From Lates calcarifer (taxonomy: Eukaryota; Chordata; Actinopteri; Centropomidae), in assembly GCF_001640805.2 (NCBI RefSeq), contig NC_066838.1, forward strand, positions 23,893,643 to 23,957,642: a stretch of DNA of 64,000 nt. The letters run 5' to 3'. The notes under the pieces are model-generated. The model made no database searches. It was not told where the DNA came from and was given only the letters and a program-made list of their open reading frames with translations. The first letter of the stretch is position 1; each line of letters opens with the position of its first letter. Both the position numbers and the translations under genes were made by a program. Positions 44,519-59,018 of the stretch are shown here, piece after piece.

Positions 44519-47500
44519 GTGAGTAGCCTGAACTTATTTTGGTGCGAGTTGCTTCAGTAATGACAGGCAGACAGACAGGGCTTCATTAAAAATGAACGAG
44601 GGGTTTGATCTCAACAGTGAAGCATATTACTTTGTTGTTTGGAGATGGGTGTCGTGATGACATAGAAGTATAACATTTACATCTGTGTGACCTAAATTTA
44701 CAGTGAACTTCCAGCTCTGTATGTGGTACATTTACAGGTATAATTGCTGTTGTTAATAATCTCCTGCAGCTGTAGTTGTCTCGATTTTAATTCACTAAAA
44801 TCACCGGTTACAACTGTAGCAGACAGACTCACAGAGTTACAGTGACTCATCAGAGCTTTTGTAAAATCCAAACTGCAGTCACTGATTCAGGCTACATACT
44901 GTACTATGCAGTCCCCTGTCTGCAATGCTTTTGGGACACATACAGCGTAATCTCACAGCTCTTTTCCCTGTGCACATCCTCGATTTGAAGAGAAATGGCT
45001 CCCTGGGTGCAAGCCCTCACAAGACAAACAGAAACTTGGCAGCTGTAGTTGCTCTGCAGTCAGAGTGTTTATGGGCTACCTGCTATACTTTACTCTGTTT
45101 CTGAGTCAAATAAGGTATACTGTATGTACTCGTAACAGGACATACTTGCTGTTGCTTGTTCACTCTGAATGCCACAGATTTTCCTTCCCAGGATCCCACA
45201 CACTTTAAAGACATGGCTGTCATATGCTTGGGATTAGTCTCTCCCACTCAACATGACTCAAAGGTCCAAATATTGACTCTAACGTGGTGGTAACTAATAA
45301 TAGAAAAGACTAGGTATGCATAGACCTCTAAGTAATTGTATAGTCTGTAATTCATTGAGGTAACTTGTGTCCTTGAACATATAGATTCAATCCATCTCCC
45401 TCCTTATTGTTTGTGTCTCAACATTATGACCACTCATTAGCCTGTATACACTGTACACATCAGTCCTGACTCTCCCAGTTGTATTTCTGATCCAGGATCA
45501 GCACTGTGTGACATTTTTTCTATCACAATAGTTGAGACAACTCTTTTTACAGCCCCTGTGTGCTTGACACTCACACACACACACTTAAACCAGCTGTACC
45601 ACTATTTGCAGTGTGTTGTCGCTGCGTTTTGATCTGCCTAAAACCTAAATATTGTGCATAAACTCACATGTTGTTTTTCCTGTCTCAGTAATCCTTTCTG
45701 AAATCTAAAACATTTCTCCAGAGACACATTTCAGACACATCAATAGTTTTTTAATGAAAATAAAATTTCCATTACATTTGATTATCAGTTGTACATTAGA
45801 CTAATCCTCCGCAGATTTTGCCTGTTTTCCTGAAGGAATTAGGATGTTTGGTAGCAGACAGGCAAAAACACATTATCCCATGGATTCAATATCCTTAAAC
45901 TGAATATTGGGCCAATGACATGTAAACTGATGCTGGGGGATGAAGCCCTGTTGCGTGTAAACACCACGGGGCGTGCACGGTGCCCATTTTTTCTCGTCTT
46001 TATCTTACATTCTCTCCTGCTCAGTCACGTCATCAAACGTGGTCTCAAGGGGATTTATGGTTCATGATAAACGCTTTCACCTACTGTGAAGCCAAGACAA
46101 ATGCTGCCAGTTTCACCAGGCTATTAGCATGCATCCTACACCAGGGGATGCAGCCAACCAGAGAGTGAGAAGTGTTTCTCAAAGTGGTTCGAGATGGTTC
46201 ATTGTACTTTCTAACTGCCAGATTTCAGGCTCCACAGAGGGAACCTAATGCTCCTTGGAATCCCATGAATGCCTTCCAGTGAAAGCTGTAGATGTTTATG
46301 TCAGCTCCAATGAGATTGGTGGAAAGTGGCTCTTGAGGCTGAAATTCCTGCTAATTGGCAACGTGGCTGTGGACTGGCCCCTTTGTTCCCCCTTATACTG
46401 GAGTGGTCTGTCTGTCAGGGTGATACACTGTGCTTGGCATCAATGAACTGCTTGTTTCCGCAGCTATCCGGCCCTGGAGAACCAGTGGCTTTAAGACAAG
46501 TTGCTTCCACTTTCAAAAATTGCCTTTGTGCACCTATTCAGAGGGATGGAAAAGGGACCATTTAGGGGTGGTCCTGTGAAGAGACTGTTTGTTTCTCCAG
46601 CATGCCAGCCAAGCATTATGATAGTGATGTGTACATTTCCCTCTGTGCTTAACTGCACTGAATTGAACTGAGCAGCTGCATTAAACAGACTCCACTGTAG
46701 CTGGCGGTTTGCTGAGTTCATCATTTGATCTGACGAGTGTCCCACTTTCCTTTAGGTCAGATGAGGATTAATTGGCACTGAGCACTGAGGACATATTGTA
46801 ATTGCTTATGATATCATGAAGAGGAACTAGCTTATTGGCCAGATGAACAGAAGTAAAAAGACAGGCTGACAAATTGCGTGATGGAAGATGTCAGTAAGAG
46901 AATCAGGGCTCTAGTAATAGTAGTTGTGGTAGTAGTGTGCTACATCTTTGTTGAAACAACACAATATTCCCCTTTGGCTTTGGAGCACTTAACAAACAAA
47001 ACACTTGTCTGATGCCAGCATCAACCCCTCTTCAGTTAGCAAATGAGATGTGCGATATACTCCAAAGGGAGAGGAAGAGAGAAGGGACTGTGTACTCGAA
47101 AGGGGGGCATGAGATTTGTGATGGCTCCCTGCTGACAAATGCCTTTGAATTTTTCATGTGGCAGATACTAAACTTCTGTCGCTCTGGCCCAGATTTGGTG
47201 CTAATTAGTGCCCAGCTACGTTCAAGGACATACGGTTGAGCATGGGAATGCCAGTGCCACCTGTTCTCTCACTCTTTCTTTCTGTCTCATGTCCCTCACA
47301 TCCTGTCAGGCTTTATATGTCTATCCCTCTCTGTTTATGGCTTTATGTGTCAGTGGCCTAGTTCTGTATCAGTCTTTTGTTTGTACACTTTACCAGGCAT
47401 AAACCTAAAGGCTGTGTGTTTCACGTCCATGCAAATTCTACTTTAAAGAAGATGCTGTGTTGAATTAGTGACCACAGGAGAGAAATGGATGTACATGCTG

Positions 47501-48339
47501 CTCAAACATGAAGTCACACAGCTGTCCATTGCACCCAGTGAAGGCAGTTGAATGATAAGGATGCAGAACTGAAGCGCCCTGACATATCTCTCCAAGCTCT
47601 ATGTCAGAGGGGCCTGTGCTTGCTGGCCATTTGAATGAAGTATCTGATAGTGGTTTGATACAGACAAACAGAGGAGGGCTTGTATCCTCCCAGGATCCCT
47701 GGCCACTTCCTGTCCCTCTGCTCTGGGAATGGGCCAGGGTGACACAGGCCATGCATCTCCCCTCAATCCACCCACTGTTGCCTCTGTGGAAAAGCGATCA
47801 CTCTCACACCCTCATTCCCATCGCTCCGTGCACATTTCTTGTGACAGGAAAAGCGTCTTTGGCATTTAGAAAGATGGCTCTATGTGTGGCTTTGTGTAGG
47901 CGCAGCTGTGCGAGTCCGGTCAGGATGATGAGATGCTGGGAAGAGCACATGCTGCTCTTCCCGCTCTAAAAACGTGAGGCTCTCCATCCTCTGAGAATCG
48001 CTGTCGTATATGTTGACATGGGAGTTTTTATGCAGATCATTTACTCACAGAGATGATCAACCCTGAAGCTCAGGCCCAGGCAGATCTCCTAATCTGACCA
48101 TAACAAGATAACATAAATATGTTTGTGTGGAATTTCCTCAACAAAATCTGCATTTAGGGATGTGAGCACACAATATGCTTTCAGTTCTTTTCACTGAGCC
48201 AAACAAGACTTGGAAAAGCAGAATCAGAATGAAGAGTGAATGGACAGAAATTTGCCCAAATCTAAGTATTACTCTGCTTACCCCAGTTGCAGCTAATATT
48301 TTAAGTAATTTTTAAGTGTAATTCTAACCTCTCATCTCT

Positions 48340-48542
48340 CCTTTTCTGTCTTATGTGATAGTAAACTGAATATTGTTGGGTTTGGACTGGTGGGTGCAGT
48401 AAACAAGCAATTTGAAAAGACATTAAGTGAATGGTTTGAGAAATTTGGTTGGCATTTTTCACTTTTGATGGAACTAATGATCAATTCAGAAAATAACTCA
48501 TAGATCAATCCATAATGAAAATAATCATTAGTTGCAGTCTTA
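48340..48542 (-). repeat. Reverse copy of the 1165-1425 repeat
   Basis: The right end, read in reverse complement, is gactgcaactaatgattatt followed by ttcattatggattgatc, the head of the same fish repeat seen at 1165. The interior is diverged. Confidence 0.6.
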
Positions 48543-51500
48543 CATGAAAGTAGTTGAGACTTCTGGTCTTGCATTTATATGAAAGGTCCAATAACTGATG
48601 TTTTTAATGTCTCATATCACAGAATGACCATAATAAAACTGTGGGAGGTTGCTAAACAATACCAATGACTCACTCATTACTTTGCCAAGTGCTGTGATTT
48701 CTCACTTTCAAATTTGGCTTTGCAGCTCACAGCCTGTTTTGGAGCAACAGTTCTGCACTCTGTGCTGGAAGAGACGCTCACTGTCCACCTAGTTGGATTT
48801 TTAGCTGGACTGATGGACGGTGACAGGATTGTTATTCCTGTATTGTTTTATCATGATAGATCACCTCTGTACTGTACCTTTTGTGCTGGGGTGACCTTAC
48901 TGATCTCTAATCTGACAAATGTGACTATTCGTGTTAACTTGTGGCCAGTAAACCTTTACCAGTGACCTTTCAGTGGGTGTGGCAGAGGTTGTAGGAAGTG
49001 CAATATCTAGTCTCCGGTGTCACCCCTTTCTGTTCTGATGTGAGTATGGATAAGATTCAGAGCAGGGTTATCTTCCTCTTTCCCAGCAGAGGCAGGTTAG
49101 TGAACCCACCCCTCTGTATCTCATGAAAGCTCCAACCAAACCACCAGCTCTCTGCTCTCTACTGATTGCCTCGCAGCCAGCGTCTCGTTCTGTGCTTCAC
49201 CGCCCCAGTGAGCTGCATTTGAATATTGAAATCAGGGCCTGCTGAACAAAGGGGTGGTTTAAAAGAGATGGAGGAAATCACTTCAGTGTTGGGGGCCTTG
49301 CCCTCCAATCTGTTATGGAAATGTCATGGCAGGGAGCAGTTATGTTTTGATGATGAAGCGTGACATGAGCACATTTTAAAATTTTAATGACAAACGCTGG
49401 TGGGTGTTTCTGCTTCTCTGCTGCTCTTATTTGTCTATCTCCAAGGAAGCAGGCCCCAATACTGGAATCTTTGTGTCTTGTTCTCAGTTTGAATTCAGCC
49501 AAAGCAGCTATAGAGATGTTGAAACAGCATGCTTTATTTATGCATCTGCACATAAGCACAGAGGCTGTACTGTTCTGCTGTTCTTAAAATGTCTTGAAGG
49601 ATTTGCAGACACTTTCTTTTCCACACTTAAATATTCTGTTTAGTCAGTGAAGACAGCCTCTGTCATTGTTGAAGGATACACATTTTTAAATGATAATAGA
49701 GATCTAGGAGACACAGAAATGCTAGAATCAGCTGATGATCAGCAGCAGCATATGACACATTTAATTTTGTGTTGACAATAAACACAATCTGAGCTTTTTC
49801 ATGGTGGGATGAACAGCCACAGTGTGTGCTGCGACCTTGACTTGCATTCTTATTCTAACTTTGTGTGAAACTTGGCTGCTTGACGCCGCGTTCCCTTTTC
49901 CCTGACAGAAGGTAAAGGGAATGCGCTGGGGTAGGTGGCATGTGTCGCTCGAGGCAGCCTGGTGCTTCTGAACATCCTGGGCGGACGGTGTCTCTACCTG
50001 CTCCACGTACATTCCTGCTTTGGGCTGCATGAGCAGGAGAGGAGTTGAAACCTGCCTTGTCCTCCACTTTGCATTCCTCAGCCATGACTGGGCTCGGTCG
50101 CATTGCTGCAACAAACCTGGGAATGCCACAACACACACACATACACACGCACATGCACACCTGGTTCACTTTCTCAATTTTGAACATGTTTTCATGGTTA
50201 TGTTTAGTGTTGCTATGAATACTGTGATCCAGCATTTTCTGTTTTATTTAATCTGCAGAACTGCTCCTCCATACATTATACATTTATACAGTATATATAT
50301 CCCCGCTGGGTTAGGCCTGAGATTTCAGAGCCGCACTGATTTCTCTTACTGCCTGACTGTGCTGATGAGAAGTTAAACGGTGAAAGCCCTAGGTTACTGA
50401 AGCATGAGGCACATGGGAATATCTGTAGACTGGAGCAGATCAAATGCTGCTTCTTTGAAATGTGATGAGAAGAGGTGAATTAAAGGGTTTGCTATCACAG
50501 TACTTGAGTTCACTGTAGGCTACATATAGCTGCTCTGAAGCATTAAAACATAGGCCTACATGATACCGCAGTCCTCTCTGAAGAGCTTTTTAATGCTGCA
50601 TCTCTAATATTTTTGTCACAGCGTAACCAATCAAAGAGTTTTAGATCAGTGTCAGATATTTCTCTCAGCAGGAATGCCTCACCACCTCTTTGAGTTGACT
50701 ACCACTTCACTAATATTTGGAAAGCAGGAGAGTGATGTTTTTCCTTCTCACGTGACACATGGCTGACACATCAGAGGAATAGAAATCCTTTATTTCCACC
50801 ATTTCCCTCTGGAAATCTCGCCGAAAGGATTGGAGAAAGAATCGGTGGAAAGAGCACAAGGGCGGGGGGGGGGTCTTGCGCGTGAGGGCGTAAGACTTGT
50901 GTGGAGTGGGGGGGTTGCCAAAGCCCTTGAGGATTATCTTTTTCTTCTCCTCACTTCCTCCATCTCTCTCCCTCTCCCTCTTCTCCATTTCTTGTTTGAA
51001 CACATGACCACAGCTCATCAGTCTCAGTTCACATAATGACCATATTTAGATGAGAGCAGCAGAGCAGGGGTGCAGAGAGGAAAGGATATGAGGCTGATGT
51101 CGTCGTGAAGCAGCACAACCTGGACGTGAGTCAAGAACAGTAGTAAAACCATTCTGTCTATTCTTGGTATTTAATACACCACAGCTGAACAATATGCGGA
51201 TTCTCACACTATCAACACAATACACTGTACACCCGCGGGTCCTTTCACCGCAGTCACAGTACTATGCATACCACAGATGCCTCAGATCTCATAGTTTTTC
51301 AGGAGGAGAGATGTACAGTAGCTGCTGCTGTTTTTGGATTTGTCTGCTCCATCACGAAGGGAACAGCTGGGACACCTTGGGCCATAAAACAGGGCATGTG
51401 TTTTACCATGAGGTTCATTTGCTCACGATTGGTTAATGCACCGTTTGACATTATGCTTTCTCCTCCTTATAAACGTGACACTGTAAAATGTTTAATTGTG

Positions 51501-52209
51501 CAATAGTTGCTATTGGTTAATGTACTGGAATTTATTTGCTGTTTTCTAACAAGCCCGATGAGCTAAGCAGGGGAAATTACAGTAATGTCCTCTCTCTGTC
51601 TCGTCTAAGCCGTCCCCGTCACACCCAGTCTAGGAAAGTTAGTCGCAGGTCTCAGTTGAATGAGGTGCAAATAAGTGTTCAGTGTTTTTTCCCTGTTGTA
51701 CGCTCCAGAGAGCCACATTCAAAGATATCATACTGACGAGGGTTTCAGTGTAGGACGCAATTTACTGTTTCACTTTGATGATGATGTTTCATCGGAAATG
51801 ATCGTAGGACGCAGACATCCACGTTGTGAGTAAAGTCACACACTCACAGGTACAGTCTCTGACTCTGTATGACTCAGTTTCGATGCATGTCATGTGACTG
51901 GACAGGTCTGGGCTGCGTATGTCAGTGTGGAAGGTGAATTTTTGTATGACGTGTTTAAATGTGTTCCACAGTGGCATGACGACTTCTCCCATTTTAATCA
52001 CAGTGCTGCCTGTAGAACTGTAGAAGTGTTGGGCTCAAGTGTTGCCTTGTGGGCTTTGACATAATGTGGCGGATGGAGTGGGTGGAGCAGTGGGTTCCGG
52101 ATGAGTGGAAGGAGAGGACAGAAGGTGGAAAGGAGGATGAGATCAGGCTGCTAGAGATGAATTAAAAGTAGGGGAAAAGGTAGAGTCCACATCGCTCCCT
52201 GTTCTCGTA

Positions 52210-52549
52210 AAGGAATAGTTTGACAATTTGAGAAATACACTTCCTCTTGATCTTAGTGGGAGAAAACAAAACCAGCACCTCTAAAGCTCACTAGCTAAGA
52301 AATAGTACCATGTATAACTCCCTGTAAAACTCCAAATTGACGTTTTTACACTCAGGTTTTTGTTCAGATTAAACAAAGGAGATATAACATGTTAATTAGG
52401 TGGATTTTGTTGCCTTCTGACAGAGCCAGGCTTGCTGTTTATGCTAAGCTAAGATAATCAGCAACAGATATAAGACTGGTATTAATCTTCTTATTTGACT
52501 CTTGACAAGAAAACTAAGTGTATTTCTCTAAATGTTGAACTATTCTTTT
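52210..52549. mobile_element. Palindromic MITE-like element
   Basis: The left end is AAGGAATAGTTTGACAATTT then gagaaatacactt. The right end is aagtgtatttctctaaatg then ttgaactattcttt. They form terminal inverted repeats of about 34 bp with a few mismatches. The interior holds 'accagcacctctaaagctcac' and 'tatgctaagctaagataatc', shared with the other copies. The flanks are gTAA on the left and TTAA on the right. Confidence 0.75.
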
Positions 52550-55500
52550 AACAGACAAATCAACAGATCACCTCATCTAAAATGGCCCAGATATTTTCTG
52601 ACTGAGCCTCAATCCCAAAATAATTTGATGTATGTCATACTCAGATTAGGAACAGGGGATAACAGAAAATCCATGAACCTGCAGTTGGTGCCAGCAGTGT
52701 TTGTTGTTTGGAAGTGGACAAAAAAAAATTCCTCTGTAAGCATGGGGGTTTTAGATAGAGTGGCCAGCTGCTCAGCTCTATGAGCCCAGAGATGTCATAT
52801 GATTTTAAGGTCGGGTTAGCTGTAATGTTTGGCAAACAGAAGGTGATCTGAAAACACTGTAGATCGCTTTTTTAGCAAAAAATACCAGTGGTGGGAAATG
52901 AACACACACACAAGCACACAGTGAAAGGGATAAGGGCTCATAGCCTCTGATCCTATTATAGAAGCCAAAGCACTGCAGGCTCCCGAGAGGCTGGGAAAAT
53001 GGGTAAACATGATGTTTTTATGGGAATCTTCCTGTGGTATAACCGAAAACATCATAACGGAAAGATTTTTGTCAGGTGATCTCACCTTCTCTCTCTCTTT
53101 CCCTGTCATACCTCCTCCTTTGTGTTTCGCTCAAATGTTTTCAGGAAGTGACAGACATCGCACATAATTTAGAAAGACGAAGCCTCAGCTAATCTTGCCT
53201 TTTTCTTCATCAGATAGGCATGCAGTGTTCTCTGAGTGTTTTGGCCCAGAAAGTGTGTGTGCAACTATCTGTGCAGTTTGTTGGTTTGTGGAATGCTTGG
53301 AATCGCCTCCATGGCAACGGCCGGGCTGTATGTGTGTGTGTGTAGTGTGTGGAGCGGTAAATATTGACTTCACCACCTCCCCATCCCTGTGTCTGCCCGT
53401 GACAGGAACACAGGAGGGGGATCGGTACACACTCTTTATCCAGGACTCAGCAAAGTACTGCCATCGGGGGCGTGTGTTTACCTTCAGACCTCCAAACATG
53501 GAGGAGCTCTCTGGGACTGAGCGGTTCACAGTTTGATTCTATGTGCGCTTACAATACAAAGTAGGTGAAATGCCAGCAGCTTTATGACATTCTCGCTGCT
53601 GTGTTAGCTCTTTGTAATGATCAACCTAATGGGTATCAAAATGGGAAGTGTGGATGAATGCTACTCAGTTGCAGAAACCTGAGCGGGAGACTTCCAAGCA
53701 TCCATTTCCTCTATTCATGTTTGTTGAAGGAGAAGAGAAACAAGATGACATTCAACTACACCCAATGTTTGCTCACAGCCGGGAACCAGCCCACCTGTTG
53801 TCATACATGATGAGTATTAAGTTACTCAATCAAACTGCGTGACTAGCTTGGAAACTGTTCTAGGTGCTCACAGTGGAAAGGGTTGTTTTGGTTGTTTTCC
53901 CAGAGCAGATGGATTTGTTGAGACAGGAAAGGAGAGAAATGCTTGGAGGACTAGCAACAGCAGCAGTGGTTTGACCGGTCTATCCTGTCTTGTCATTGCA
54001 GCGCCCGTGTTGTTTGCAGGCCCCAGATGGAATGTCATCACAGCGTTTGGTGAATACGATTAGGGAATAGATGTTGATAATCTGGACAGAACAAGCAGGG
54101 CTGGATTATGCTGCGACTGGTGGCTGTTGACGCAGGAGCCAAAGCCTCCCCATTTTCCCCTCCTCATAGTAATTACATAGAGAGCATTAAGATGAAGGAA
54201 TACATCCACCAGGCTGACATTAGGATCACATGCACTCGCTCACACAGGAAAATACACGTGTCCCTGTAGACACACACACACATAGGCTACTCCCCTGAGC
54301 TAAATCAGTTGCTGTTGTACGCAAAACCCTTTTGGAATGAGGTCGTAATCGGTCAAGTGTGAGTATGTTTGCACTATCCTGATTTTGACCATGAGTACAG
54401 CCTGTCCATTTATCCACTTGAGTTCACGCTCTCCAGCACATGTACGCATAATCCAAACGCGCACACACACATTTGATTTTGAACGTTTGATGTCTGCTTA
54501 TGCAAATGCAATAAAAACAGGATGTTATCTCCCAACAGTCTGGCACCTTTGTTCACTCAGCTAGAAGGAAGAGGGCGTGTGGAGGAGGCCTACAGAGACT
54601 AAATGTTAATCTGTCGCTAGTACACTGTGCAAGACGTGTCCATCATCTAGCTTTTCTGCTCCTAAATTTACCTTTACCTTTTACGTGACCAAGCTCAGGG
54701 TGTCACTGTCAGTGTGTGATCATGGGATGTAGTCACTATCATCACCGTTTGTCTGCTGAAATGCACAATCTATAAAGGAAATGTATTTATTCTCTGTTAA
54801 AATAAGGCTTACAAGCATTATGGAAGTTACTGCTATGCGGCTAAGCTAGGCTAGTTACCTTTTTAGCAAGACTAGTTTATGTTATCTCTTCATAATCATT
54901 GGATTTAGCTACTGACTTAATTATGTGCTATAACAAACCCAGTTACTAAGATGTTGGAGCATCAAAACAGAGCAGCTATTAGCTTTAAGCTAAGGCTAGC
55001 ATACTACCTAACCTAACCACCCTGGGTGCAGTCATTGGAGTTTGGTGTTTTCCACATCTTGCAAATGTAATATTTTTATTCCATAATAATATTTAAATGG
55101 TAAATCACATGTCAGATTCCCATCTTAACTAAAATATGTGGCCACTGGATTTTGTCATTATATCTCCTTCAATCTCAGACAATGAGCAATGAAGTAACAT
55201 GATGAAGAAATGATAGGGCAATTAACGCAAAAATGGAGAAGCACTCAATAATTTAAATGTCACGAAGAAGCTAATTTTCAACAAAAAAATAATGATAGAA
55301 CCTTGAAATGCTAATGTCACGATTACTCAGGCTTCCAGGAAAAAAAGAAGAGGGCTTTCTAACTAATCCCATGTTACTTCATCAGTCATTGAAGGTGAAT
55401 GGAGAGAAATTAAAACACTGTCATTATGCAGTGTGACACAAATACAACGTGTCAATACAACAGTTTCATTGTTGTAATTATGGAATTACAGCAGAAGCTT

Positions 55501-58363
55501 AATTGTGACCTTTAATCTCTGTTGCCTGAGGCATTAAAGACTCTGGTCTCCTAGTGAAGGTAGGTTGTCAGAACATGCCCAATCCATGACCACAGGCTAA
55601 TAGCAGGGAGCACTGTAGAGGTAGAAGTGAGGGGTCTACTGTAGCTGTCATTGCAACATACGGGTCCTGACTTGCCTATTCACATAGCAGAGTTTCACTG
55701 TCTCCCTCAGTATTACTTTCAGTTTGCTGCAGCTTCATACTGGGAAATCTCTCATTAAGACCACATACAGAATATCTGAAGCAAGCTTGTTTAATTTTGA
55801 TGTTCATGACTGTTTGATCCTTCCCAAAAGATGAAAAGGTTTTTTTTAAATGAGCCAGAGCACAGTAGAGTTCATTACAAAGCCTGTGTTGTTGGGGGAA
55901 ATGGACCCTGACAAAGACTGATCGGTGAATGACACCTCTTTCTTTCTATTATTTCAGTGTGAGGACACCATTCAGGGATTGTTATTGTTTTCTTCTCACA
56001 TTAAATGAAAAAGGAAGCAAAACAGGGATATGCAGCATTCTGTGTGTGTTTGTGGGAGGGGGGTGAAACAACCCCAGCAGCAATATTAAAAGACTATTCC
56101 CATTTACCAAAGGCCCAGGAGACGTGAAGGATTTGGAATTCATTGCCAGATCTTATGCATAATTAAGCAAATCCCCCACCCACCTACCCAACCACACCCC
56201 CGCCTCGCCAGAGGGATTTTCATGCTGCTCTGCCTCTCAGACAGTAGGTGCTTGTTACAGTACCTCAGTGCTATTAGGCCAGAGTCAGGCTCTCATTATC
56301 ATTAGTTACTGCAGATGATACACACACGCAGACATGATTCCACTTACTCTCCTGCAAAACATGACATTGTTTGGCTTCATGATTTCCTTCATTTCCATAT
56401 TTCCTACTGGTTGTTAGAGCTAAAACACGCAAGGATCTGGCAGCCTGCAAGCCACAGGCCACTTCTGTGTCTTGTTTGTGCCGCCTGCTGTGAGCTGACA
56501 AAAGATGGCTTTGTTGGAAACCGAGTGTGAAGTAAGGCCAGAGCCCCTCTTAATGCTCTGTTTCATGTTTACTTGGTTCAGTTCTCCCTTTCCGGGAGTT
56601 TTCAGTGTATTTGTCTGGGTACAAAGTCTGGGTCTGAGTATTAGGACACGTCTGCCAAAGGAACCAAATTCTATTCAACCTTTAAATGTGTAACAGGGTA
56701 AAATGGGTTTCTTTCGTTTGTTCACCACATCAGATGCAACATTCAGCATAAGTCAACATAACTGAGGAATGGTCTGTCCACATAGTGTGCTATGTAATCA
56801 CTATATGAGTTATTTAATTGAGGTGACATCTCTTCAGTGAGAGTCTTATCTGTGTGGATCTGGGGACTGGCGACTGGAGATCAGAGAGTTAGCGCCTCTG
56901 CTGTGCTCTGCGTTGAATGGCTTATTAACCATGCAGCCAGCCCCCCCCCCGGCGGAGAACACAAAACACACAAAGAGCAACTCCCTGAGCCACCCGTCAT
57001 CTTTGTGTCTGCTTTCTTGTGTCTGTGTGTGTCAACCTGCCCGCACAGTTACACTTACTGGGATGCGACCCCCTTTTTTATGCAGACATGCCCTGGGGGG
57101 GAGATATCAACTGTCCGGCCCCGTTGACCCCTCTTCACTTCCTCACCCTCCTCCCCCAACTCGCCCCCTCATGATGCCAAGCGTAAATGAACCCCCGTAT
57201 TATGCTCCCCTCCCCTCTCTTGCTCCTCTCCTCATCTCATATCCTTTCTGCCTGTGTCTTCCTGTTTTAATATTTATTTCTGCACTGCATCACTGCTCCT
57301 CTAGATGAGCTCACATGTGCACTTGCACATACTGTACCTCCATAGGAATCTCCTAAACTGACTGAAAACAAACCCTGGTCTCCTGTGATGCCTCTGCTTC
57401 CCTTCCTCTGGCAGATATCCATTCTGTTGAAAAGTACAGCAGGGGAAGAACCGAGCAAGCATCCAAAATGACCGACAAGAACCAGTGACAGCTTCACTAA
57501 TTTCCCTTGTGTGGTTAGCGAACTGTGCTCTTCTTTGTGTCACACATTTTCCACCATATGTCACTGCATCGCTGTGACTGCGAGCCCGCCTGCTAGCCGT
57601 GGTATTGTAGCTTGTCTGTTGTTTAGGATTAGACTCTTTGCTTGTGAATGAGACTGGGCTCATGCACCAGCTCATTCCAGTGCTGGATCCAACAGATGCA
57701 CGGCCTCCTAAATAGTAACAGTCAGACAGAGGATCTTGGCAGAGGGCTGAGTAGTCTGACACTCACCCACATCCACTCTGACCCTCATCTGCTACCCCAC
57801 CTTAGTGTTTTCTGTAAATTAGCATTTCCTAACGGACTCCCTGTGGCTATATCTAACCATGATAGCACAGGCTTGAGTCCCTAAATTATCCTTGGCTTAG
57901 TGTAATGATTTTGCCGCACTAAGCTGTGATTAGAGCTACTTCATGAGCTTGAGTGGGCGGGGAAGCTTCAGAAATGAAGAAGCACAGAGAAAAGCCACAA
58001 CAATCCAGAGCTGCCCTCTTGACCTTGGTCTGTTCTCATGAGGTCTTGGCACAGTGTCTGAAGTATTGCTCACTACCATCTTACTGATGTTGAAAACTGT
58101 TATATCTGAATCATTTTGAGTCTCTCCGGAGCCACAGAGATAAGTATCCCAGCTGTGTTTCGTTCCCATGTAATGACTGAAGTGACATGGATGGGAATAA
58201 GGTTTGGCGGGTGCCTTACAAAATAAATAAACTAACTCATCTTTAAATGATCGGTGTGAATAAAGCCAGAAGAATGACAATGCCACCACAAAATGCTGGA
58301 GCATTTTTCTGTCTGTGCATCTGTGTCTGACACATGTGCATACCGGCATGTATGACATATCTG

Positions 58364-58364
<1 letters not shown>

Positions 58365-58398
<34 letters not shown>
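58365..58398 (+). repeat. (TG)17 microsatellite
   Basis: A perfect 34-bp TG dinucleotide run, about 370 bp before the first src coding exon. Confidence 0.95.
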
Positions 58399-58401
<3 letters not shown>

Positions 58402-58765
58402 GTAGCAGTGTGCTGAAGTGGATCTCATGTCTATGTTGAAACCAAAGAGTGGCAGCTGCTCCAAGAGTCCATGGGGAAGTTTGGCTTCATGTTGTCTGCA
58501 TAACAGTGTGTCTCAGTGGGTTTAGAGCCGTGGTCGCCGATCCATCTCTGGTTTCTGCATCTGGCCTTGTGGCAGTTGGAGGAATTTTTCCAGAGAATGT
58601 ATTCTAAGAAAATGATATAAGAAAGCAAGTCTACTGTGTTAAATGCAAAATGATGATGTCATTTATCTGTTACAGTGCCTTGAAATGAAATTTTAATGAA
58701 GTTTCTTTTTAAACTGGGGTCTCACAGACGTTTTTACTCTGATCTTGGATACACAGGCCTTGGCC

Positions 58766-59018
58766 ATGGGGGGATCCAAGAGTAAGCCCAAGGATGGAGG
58801 CCAGCGAACCCGCAGCCTCGATGGCAACCTCAGCTCTGGAGGAGGGGCTGGTGGCCACCACCTCAACTCCAATCAACAGTCCTTAACACCCAACCGTAGC
58901 CCTACTATGGATGGAGGTATCAGTGGGAGTCAATCTATGGCCAATAACGCAGAGCTGGCCCTGTTTGGAGGTGTGGACAATAACAGTGTCACCTCTCCCA
59001 ACAGAATCACACTAGCAG
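58766..59018 (+). CDS. src: src first coding exon: myristoylation signal and unique domain
   Basis: The start is GCCATGG, a near-ideal Kozak context. The frame is open upstream but has no earlier ATG. The acceptor is either at 58727 (ctcacag) or 58756 (acacag). The exon encodes [20 protein letters not shown], then a Gly/Ser/Asn/Gln-rich unique region with [16 protein letters not shown]. Gly2 would be myristoylated and the lysines would aid membrane binding. SRSL-type serine 17 (RTRSLD) resembles the PKA site RRRSLE of mammalian Src. The donor is gtgaga at 59019, phase 1. Confidence 0.95.

Larger units (their letters stand above)
44519..58727 (+). other. src: Probable src 5'UTR intron, about 14 kb
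   Basis: No coding exon was recognised. It holds repeat fossils (48340, 52210), a TG microsatellite (58365) and low-repeat stretches. One of these, 55160-55600, is rich in attaat/aattac-type motifs and may be conserved regulatory DNA. An X-box-like CCATGGCAAC lies at 53309-53318 and octamers at 47429-47436 and 54500-54507. Further non-coding src exons could be hidden here. Confidence 0.5.

Noticed and set aside
57301..57762. 153-codon - strand frame in the src 5' intron
   Set aside because: No domain, no conservation evidence, no splice context. Treated as chance.
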